Shown piece after piece: positions 34,573 to 39,976 of a stretch of 39,976 bases of DNA. Under the pieces are notes generated by a model. It saw only the letters and a list, made by a program, of their open reading frames with translations. It searched no databases and had not been told where the DNA came from. Position 1 is the first letter of the stretch, and every line of letters begins with the position of its first letter. The translations under genes and the position numbers were made by a program. This stretch comes from Acidobacteriaceae bacterium (lineage in GTDB: Bacteria; Acidobacteriota; Terriglobia; Terriglobales; Acidobacteriaceae): assembly GCA_025350325.1 (NCBI GenBank), contig JANXYB010000070.1, positions 1 through 39,976 on the forward strand, written 5' to 3'.

Positions 34573-35952
34573 TCAGACGGACGCGATCATGGCAGCCGCA
34601 GCTTGTTCAACGGTGCGTCGATAGGGCTTCATGCCAATCCACCAGAGGAGGGCGGCAACGGCATAGGCGCCCGTAAAAACAATCAGCAGCGAATACCGGA
34701 TCGAGTAGTCGTCGTGGAAGACGTGGTCGGTGAAGAGAGCGATGGCCGTCGGTCCTGCTGCCAGGCCCACGATGTTGACCACAAACAGGTACATGGCGCT
34801 AACTTGGCCGCGCATTTCATTGGGTACAACCTGTTGCAGTGCGGCGGGAGCCACCCCATAAATCGTCGCCATGAAGAATGTGAAAGGAGCCAGCAGGATG
34901 AAGGCCCATGCCGCGGATGGCATCAACGGGAAGAGCACTGCCGGGAGCAAAATGAGCAGGCACATGATGAGGCCGACACGAAAGTGCGCGTCGTAGTAGC
35001 CGCGGCGCGCGAGAAAATCGCAGAGCCAGCCGCCAGATAGGATCCCTAGACTGCTGCAGATCGCCACCTCGGAACCGAACACGAGGCCGGCCCGGTTGGC
35101 GCTCAGTGCATAGGTGCGAATGAGGAAGGTGGGCACCCATGCGAGGCTCCCGTACATAGCAACGGCCATCATTGCGGTGGCCAAGTGATGGCAGCCGAAG
35201 GTTGCGCGATGCTTGAGCATATATGCAATGGTGGCGCGGATTGGCGGTGAAGCGACGCTCATCCGTTCTCGACGCGCTGGCTCGCGCACCGTGCGTACAA
35301 GTGCTGCAACGACAAAGCCCGGAATTCCTACAATAAAAAAAGTGAGTTGCCAGGGGAAGATGGAAAGTCCGATCAACGGCAGGGTGAGCAGCTTGCCGGT
35401 GGAGGTATGGGTCACCACGAGTCCGCCAAGGATCATGGCGAGACCGGAGCCGAGGAAAATGCCTGACGCGTAGACGCTCAGAGCCAGCGCGCGCCGATGC
35501 GCGGCAAAATAGTCAGACAACATTGAATAGGCTGGCGGCGATAGCGCAGCCTCGCCCACCCCCACACCGATCCGCATAAGAAACAAACGGACGTAGCTTG
35601 ACGCAAGACCGCATCCGGCTGTGCAGATGCTCCAGGCGAGGACGCCACACGTAATAATGTTTCTCCGCGATCGGGAATCGGCGAGACGGCCAAGCGGAAA
35701 TCCAAAAAAACAATAGAAGACCGCGAAGCTCAATCCCATGAGCAAGCTCATTTGTGTGTCGCTGATGTGCAGATCCCGACGGATGGGGATAACCAAAAGG
35801 CTCAAGATCTGGCGATCGATAAACGACAGAATGTAAGCCACAGTCAGAACCGCGACTGCGTACCAGGCTCGGCTCGCAGGGGGGTACGGCTGGGAAGATG
35901 CGTTCACCGTTTCCTGCACAATACCTTTCCCCAGATGCAACTGAACGATCAT
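34573..35952 (-). CDS. MFS transporter, Spinster-like family
   Basis: A 459-residue major facilitator with twelve helices. SFIDRQILSLLVIPIRRDL at helix one, GFPLGRLADSRSRR (motif A, loop 2-3) and RIGVGVGEAALSPPAYSML (helix 4-5) are characteristic of the Spinster/SPNS-like branch. Animal Spinster proteins carry sphingosine-1-phosphate or lysophospholipids; bacterial substrates are mostly unknown. Position next to a phosphatidyltransferase and a START-like protein makes a lipid substrate attractive but unproven. The ATG at 35952 has only a distant GAGG upstream; a start a few residues downstream cannot be excluded. Confidence 0.88.
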   Translation of the reverse strand: MIVQLHLGKGIVQETVNASSQPYPPASRAWYAVAVLTVAYILSFIDRQILSLLVIPIRRDLHISDTQMSLLMGLSFAVFYCFFGFPLGRLADSRSRRNIITCGVLAWSICTAGCGLASSYVRLFLMRIGVGVGEAALSPPAYSMLSDYFAAHRRALALSVYASGIFLGSGLAMILGGLVVTHTSTGKLLTLPLIGLSIFPWQLTFFIVGIPGFVVAALVRTVREPARRERMSVASPPIRATIAYMLKHRATFGCHHLATAMMAVAMYGSLAWVPTFLIRTYALSANRAGLVFGSEVAICSSLGILSGGWLCDFLARRGYYDAHFRVGLIMCLLILLPAVLFPLMPSAAWAFILLAPFTFFMATIYGVAPAALQQVVPNEMRGQVSAMYLFVVNIVGLAAGPTAIALFTDHVFHDDYSIRYSLLIVFTGAYAVAALLWWIGMKPYRRTVEQAAAAMIASV

Positions 35953-36053
35953 GCGTTGCGGTCTGACCTCGCGTCAACTCGTTCCTCAATCGGGCGGCGC
36001 TGACGCCACGGTCCTTGGCTGGGTTCGATCATCGGATACACTGGACCTAAAAC

Positions 36054-36980
36054 ATGATGGACTCAAGGCCAGCGCGGCGCTACCGCTTCGGAGTGTATGA
36101 GGTGAACGCGACCACCGGAGAATTGCGCCGCCAGGGAATCCGCGTCAAGCTGAATGCTCAGCCATTTCAGGTACTCTGCATGCTCCTCGAACGGCCCGGC
36201 GAGCTCTTGACGCGCGAACAGATTTCGAGCGAATTATGGCCAGATGGGACGTTTGTCGATTTCGACCATGGCGTAAATTCGGCCATCAACCGCATTCGTG
36301 AGGCTCTCAGAGATACGGCAAGCAACCCAAGATTTGTAGAGACCCTGGCGCGAAGAGGATATCGCTTCGCCGCTCCCGTCGAGCGCATCGGCGATGAATC
36401 ATCGCCTTCCGCAGCCGCCGAATTACCGAGCCCGGAAGCCGTGCCGCTTCAATCGACGCCAACGTTAGAAGCGAATTTGATCCCCTCGGAGCCGCTCATC
36501 GGTGAAAGCCGGTTTCTGGCTTCGCCTGCCGATCTCCCGAAAATTCCTCGTTGGGTGGCGCAGACGCTCTTCATCCTGTTGCAGTTGATGTATGTCGCCT
36601 TCTATATAGGAGCGCTAGCCAACCTTGGAGAGATTGAAGATTTACTGTCGATCCTGCCTAGAGCTGCGCTCGTTCTTAATGTTCTCATCGTCACGGCCGC
36701 GATCCTGATACCCGTGCGCGCCTTTGTGGTTTCTGCCGTCGCGTTTCGCGCGCCCGGCGTCCGCTCAAAATTTCTGAAACTGTGGCCCGGACTGCTTGCG
36801 TTTGATGAACTGTGGGCACTCTCGCCTTTCCTTCTGCTGCATCACTTGAATTTCGGATTGGCGCTGGCCTGTATCGTGCTGCTCGTCTATTCACCCTTCG
36901 CGCAGCGTGCTCTTATCTTGATGGGCGCTGGCCAAATCGAATACAAGTTCTCTGAAAAGTCGTCAAAAACGGGCGAGTGA
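36054..36980 (+). CDS. Winged-helix regulator fused to a four-TM domain
   Basis: A 308-residue protein. The N-terminal OmpR/PhoB-type winged helix (about 10-112) has KLNAQPFQVLCMLLERPGEL, ITREQ-like LTREQISSELWP, and ARRGYRFAAPV, standard for the Trans_reg_C family. After a Pro/Glu-rich linker (about 113-165) the C-terminal half has four hydrophobic helices, not the TolB or TPR modules usual in acidobacterial proteins of this type. It should be a membrane-bound DNA-binding protein like CadC/ToxR, but with four helices. Signal and targets are unknown. It is divergent from the MFS gene (101 bases), so it may control it. Confidence 0.85.
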   Translation: MMDSRPARRYRFGVYEVNATTGELRRQGIRVKLNAQPFQVLCMLLERPGELLTREQISSELWPDGTFVDFDHGVNSAINRIREALRDTASNPRFVETLARRGYRFAAPVERIGDESSPSAAAELPSPEAVPLQSTPTLEANLIPSEPLIGESRFLASPADLPKIPRWVAQTLFILLQLMYVAFYIGALANLGEIEDLLSILPRAALVLNVLIVTAAILIPVRAFVVSAVAFRAPGVRSKFLKLWPGLLAFDELWALSPFLLLHHLNFGLALACIVLLVYSPFAQRALILMGAGQIEYKFSEKSSKTGE

Positions 36981-37089
36981 ACGGCTGGTTTCAGGCAGCC
37001 GCCGGACTCATTGCTTGCCGGACAAATATGTCTGGACCGACAATGCAAATCTCTGTTTATACTGCACTCTATAGATGCAGCGAGGATTT

Positions 37090-37467
37090 ATGCGAATGCG
37101 CGCCGCCGGCTTCGGCTTATACAGTTTCCTTCTATGTGCGATGGCCGTGTGCGCGAGCGCCGTTGCGCAAAATCCACCAGCTAGTCACGTAATCATTCCC
37201 AATCCGACTCCTCGGCCGCCCGACGTCAAGCAGGAGCTTGGCACTAATCCGAATGATCAAAAGAAGCGACAAACGCTCATTCTGCAGAGCCAAATTCGCG
37301 CTCGAGAAGTCTGGCTGGAGTCGAACCAGATATTGCTGTTGGCCCAGCAACTGCAAGAGGAAATCCGCCCCGGCAAGAAGTCGGCATCTATGTCAGCCAA
37401 TGCGGTCAAAGTGGGACAGATCGAAAAGCTGGCCCAAAGCGTGCAGGAGAAAATGAAAGTTCAGTAG
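37090..37467 (+). CDS. Small secreted helical protein, paralogue 1
   Basis: A 125-residue exported protein with a signal peptide (about 1-25, ending near ASAVAQ). A Pro-rich segment (NPTPRPPD) and a long charged helical part (about 50-125) follow. GCGAGGATTT gives a ribosome-binding site for the ATG at 37090; ATG at 37075 is less likely. Its C-terminal third (LLLAQQLQEEI to IEKLAQSVQEKM) matches the next gene product (YQLAAELRAEV to VEKLAKNLKMRM), so the two are tandem paralogues. No known family; the cytochrome gene follows the pair. Confidence 0.72.
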   Translation: MRMRAAGFGLYSFLLCAMAVCASAVAQNPPASHVIIPNPTPRPPDVKQELGTNPNDQKKRQTLILQSQIRAREVWLESNQILLLAQQLQEEIRPGKKSASMSANAVKVGQIEKLAQSVQEKMKVQ

Positions 37468-37525
37468 CGCGCTTTTAAGTGCGTAGCATCGGCGTGGGTT
37501 GGACCGGTTGGGGATGAGGAAACGC

Positions 37526-37933
37526 ATGACTATTGTCGGACAGTTGCGACAGATTCGCTGGACGCTTAGTCTTGCCCTGCTAACGTCGCTCTTCGCGGTT
37601 TCGACCTACTCGCAATCAAACGCAGCCGGCTCGTCTCCGCCTGAGACCAAGCGCAACGTGGACCAGACGCTTCCCGAATCAAAGCAGTCCCCGGCGGACA
37701 ACTCTAAAGCTGCGGCGTCAACTACGGTCTCGCCAAAGGAATCGGAGCAGGCTGAGATTGAAGCTGACACGAAGAAGCTGTATCAATTGGCTGCCGAATT
37801 GCGGGCTGAAGTGGCCAAAACTTACAAAGACAGCCTCTCGCTGACGGTGATCAAAAAAGCTGAAGAGGTAGAGAAGTTAGCCAAGAATCTCAAGATGCGC
37901 ATGAACAAGGAAGCGGCTGACACTAAGTATTAG
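37526..37933 (+). CDS. Small secreted helical protein, paralogue 2
   Basis: A 135-residue exported protein. After a signal peptide (about 1-31, ending near TYSQS) comes a disordered Ser/Pro/Lys stretch (about 32-75) and an amphipathic helical region (about 76-130) resembling paralogue 1. GAGGAAACGC precedes the ATG at 37526; ATG at 37514 is an alternative. It lies 58 bases downstream of paralogue 1 and 48 bases before the multiheme cytochrome, so the three may be one transcription unit. Function unknown. Confidence 0.72.
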   Translation: MTIVGQLRQIRWTLSLALLTSLFAVSTYSQSNAAGSSPPETKRNVDQTLPESKQSPADNSKAAASTTVSPKESEQAEIEADTKKLYQLAAELRAEVAKTYKDSLSLTVIKKAEEVEKLAKNLKMRMNKEAADTKY

Positions 37934-37981
37934 ACCGGTAAAATTAGAATTGTTGTCTGTCTATAGCGGGGTCCGCGCAAA

Positions 37982-39220
37982 ATGATCCGCCCAAAACTCG
38001 TTTTTGTTTTTGCGTTAGCAGGATTTTTTTGCGCTCAACTCACGGTTGCCTTTCCGTCCCCGCAAGCGAGCCGTTCTGAGTCAGATCGAACCGGCTATGT
38101 GGGCGACGCGCGCTGTTTCTCTTGTCATAGGCAACAAAGCCAAAGCTACCAGCACACTCCTCATCACCTCACCTCGCAGCTTGCCACGCCTGATTCAGTG
38201 CTCGGATCATTTCGAAGGGACAACAATTCGTTGAGGATTGTCGATTCGACAGATCAGGCCGAAGCCCAACTGCAGTTTGTTATGGAGGCAAAGAAAGATG
38301 GCTTTTTTGAGACGGCAAGCAGTGGATGGAACCCTGACACTTATCAGCGAACTGAACGCATTGACCTTGTCACCGGGTCCGGGGTGCGCGGTCAGACGTA
38401 TCTCTACTGGCAAAAAAATCGACTCTTCGAGTTACCGGTAAGTTATTGGAGCGATGGGCATCGTTGGATCAACAGCCCCGGCTACGTTGACGGCACTGCG
38501 GATTTTTCGCGCCCTGTAAATCCCGCGTGTCTCGAGTGTCACGCGACTTACATACGAGCCCTATCCAATGATCCGCGAACCAATCGCTACGACCGGGAAA
38601 GTCTCGTGCCTGGTATTTCGTGCGAGAGCTGTCACGGTGCAGGAGCGAATCATGTTCGGCTAAGAGCGGCCCATGAGACCGAATCAAAAAATTCGTCGCA
38701 CGATGACATACTCAATCCAGTTAAGTTTTCTCGCGACAGGCAGGTCGATCTGTGCGCTGAGTGCCACAATGGAATTCAGCGAGAAGCCTTGGCACCCACG
38801 TTTTCGTACGTACCGGGTCGGCCGCTTAGCGAATATTTTCGCCAACTCCCTTCGCCCGAGGTTGAGCACCCAGATGTTCACGGAAATCAAGTCGGATTGC
38901 TGCAGCGAAGTAAATGTTATCGCTCATCGCCGCAGATGAGTTGCTCGACCTGCCACGACGTTCATACTACGCGGCAGTCTGCAGAGTCTTATTCGCTGAA
39001 ATGCCAGAGCTGCCATACCTGGCAAAGCTGCGGCATGTCGAAGAAGATTGGACACCAGGTTGCGAACGATTGCATCAATTGCCACATGCCCGTCGAAGAA
39101 ACCAACGTAATCGTCTCCCAGACAGCGGGCCAGGTGGTGCATGCGAAGATGCGAAACCACTGGATCAAAGTCTACGCAAGCGCTCGCGCACAAGGGACTG
39201 AGGGTACAGCCCCTCGTTGA
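37982..39220 (+). CDS. Seven-heme c-type cytochrome (cytochrome c554-like)
   Basis: A 412-residue exported electron-transfer protein. After a signal peptide (about 1-23) there are seven CxxCH heme-binding motifs at residues 45, 183, 214, 258, 321, 341 and 364. The first lies in CFSCHRQQ, separated by about 130 residues from the rest; that gap (about 60-180) is a beta-rich insert. SCESCHGAG and CINCHMP are typical of cytochrome c554/NrfA-like multiheme proteins. Many acidobacterial relatives carry TPR repeats on the same chain; here a TPR gene lies just downstream on the other strand. Redox partner unknown. Confidence 0.9.
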   Translation: MIRPKLVFVFALAGFFCAQLTVAFPSPQASRSESDRTGYVGDARCFSCHRQQSQSYQHTPHHLTSQLATPDSVLGSFRRDNNSLRIVDSTDQAEAQLQFVMEAKKDGFFETASSGWNPDTYQRTERIDLVTGSGVRGQTYLYWQKNRLFELPVSYWSDGHRWINSPGYVDGTADFSRPVNPACLECHATYIRALSNDPRTNRYDRESLVPGISCESCHGAGANHVRLRAAHETESKNSSHDDILNPVKFSRDRQVDLCAECHNGIQREALAPTFSYVPGRPLSEYFRQLPSPEVEHPDVHGNQVGLLQRSKCYRSSPQMSCSTCHDVHTTRQSAESYSLKCQSCHTWQSCGMSKKIGHQVANDCINCHMPVEETNVIVSQTAGQVVHAKMRNHWIKVYASARAQGTEGTAPR

Positions 39221-39239
39221 TCAGCCTCGACTTTTGCAA

Positions 39240-39976
39240 TTAAGGCTCTGGCGTTTCGATGGAGTCGATCATTTCCAGGAGGGATGGATGACTCGGTGGC
39301 TGTAATTTTTTCGCCCTGTCGAGTGCCGCGGCCGCTTCTTCTCGCTTGCCAATAGATTGATATATTTTTGCTGCTTCGAGATGTGGTTCAGCGTCTTCGG
39401 CATCAAATGTGGTCGCTGTTTTTAGCTCTCGAAGTGCGTCGTCTCTGCGCCCAGTAGCTGCATAGACGACGCCGAGATCACGGTGTAGAAGCGGCTCCGA
39501 TGGGTTGTCGGTGGCGAGCTTTTCTAGTCCTGGAAGAGCTTTTCCAAACTCGTTTTGCCGCACCCAAGTATCGACAAGGTAGACGTGGGCTTTTACGTGC
39601 TGCGGATTATTCTGCAATTCCGACTGGAACTCCTCGGCCGCCTGCGCCCACTGGCTCTGTGTCCAGAAAAGATAGCCCAAGCCAAAGTGTACATTCGGTT
39701 CTTTAGGATTCAGTAGGACAGCAGCGCGGAAGTCCGTCATCGCCGCCGCACTGTTTCGCAACTGATCATGGGCTTCGCCGGCAAGCATGTCCGCCTCTGC
39801 GGATTCAGCTTCGAGCTTCAGCATTTCTTCATGCACCTTGAGAACGCATTGATATTGCTTGCTACGCAAGCAACTGTGGGCCAAGGTCATGCGAAGAGTG
39901 AGGTTTTGCGGGTCGCGTTCAGTCGCCTGTTTCAAGTATGGAATTGCGACCAGATAGTCCTTCATCCCATAGTGCG
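39240..39976 (-). CDS. TPR-repeat protein, 5' end outside window
   Basis: The frame is open to the right edge, where HYGMKDY continues a TPR helix, so the ATG at 39965 is internal and the true start lies outside the window. About 244 residues are visible with six or seven tetratricopeptide repeats, for example AIPYLKQATERDPQN, AAEEFQSELQNNPQH and ALRELKTATTFDAED. TPR arrays are protein-binding scaffolds. No membrane segment or signal is visible in this part. It ends 20 bases from the cytochrome stop, in convergent orientation. Confidence 0.9.
   Translation of the reverse strand, partial: HYGMKDYLVAIPYLKQATERDPQNLTLRMTLAHSCLRSKQYQCVLKVHEEMLKLEAESAEADMLAGEAHDQLRNSAAAMTDFRAAVLLNPKEPNVHFGLGYLFWTQSQWAQAAEEFQSELQNNPQHVKAHVYLVDTWVRQNEFGKALPGLEKLATDNPSEPLLHRDLGVVYAATGRRDDALRELKTATTFDAEDAEPHLEAAKIYQSIGKREEAAAALDRAKKLQPPSHPSLLEMIDSIETPEP

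Noticed and set aside
1..39976. tRNA, rRNA or riboswitch genes
   Set aside because: I looked for cloverleaf-like segments with GTTCRA-type arms and for known riboswitch cores in the gaps and saw none. A covariance-model scan would be decisive.

Overview
The window reads as a chromosomal segment of an Acidobacteriota genome, most likely class Terriglobia (relatives of Koribacter or Sulfotelmatobacter). This rests on the moderately high GC content and on the protein style: RNase R with a lineage-type insert, DUF4870, DUF4199 and DUF5996 proteins, winged-helix proteins tethered to the membrane, and secreted SRPBCC-like proteins. It also rests on dispersed intergenic palindromes of the form GGC..GGCTGAAGCC..GCC. 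No rRNA, tRNA, CRISPR array, prophage or intact insertion sequence was seen. Both ends cut a gene: RNase R at the left and a TPR protein at the right.

Layout. (1) 1-9.2 kb is mixed housekeeping and regulation: rnr, a DUF4870 membrane protein, an ArsR/SRPBCC operon, an ECF sigma factor with a coupled two-TM protein, a membrane-anchored LuxR-type protein followed by a DUF4199 protein, an AbrB/PIN toxin-antitoxin pair, and a secreted metallophosphoesterase. (2) 9.7-17.1 kb is a compact Wzx/Wzy-type polysaccharide locus, all on the plus strand: initiating sugar-phosphate transferase, flippase, GT2, polymerase, a double GT2 fusion and a rhamnosyltransferase-like GT2. A large exported GH2 glycosidase with N-terminal F5/8-type modules follows at 17.8-21.3 kb. 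(3) 21.3-25.2 kb is a minus-strand block with DUF5996, a three-gene OpuC/Osm-type osmoprotectant ABC importer and a DUF2062 protein. (4) 25.2-32.8 kb starts with a degenerate tandem repeat of about 52 bp. It is followed by a translationally coupled trio of two CDP-tyvelose-epimerase-like SDR proteins and a DPM1-like glycosyltransferase, then by two large membrane proteins, one of them GT39/ArnT-like. This looks like a second sugar-lipid module. (5) 32.9-36 kb holds a CDP-alcohol phosphatidyltransferase, a secreted SRPBCC-like protein and a Spinster-like MFS carrier, all on the minus strand. (6) 36-40 kb holds a winged-helix regulator with a four-TM tail, two small exported proteins that resemble each other, a seven-heme cytochrome c and a TPR protein.

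How the parts may work together. The polysaccharide locus contains lipid-linked initiation, extension, flipping and polymerisation, but no nucleotide-sugar synthesis and no export channel, so it must rely on genes elsewhere. The epimerase/GT trio could make and transfer an unusual deoxysugar to polyprenyl phosphate for use by a GT39-type transferase. This is inference, but the gene order fits. The least described parts are the SDR trio with its repeat-rich upstream region, the membrane-tethered regulators, and the heptaheme cytochrome with its two small secreted neighbours.
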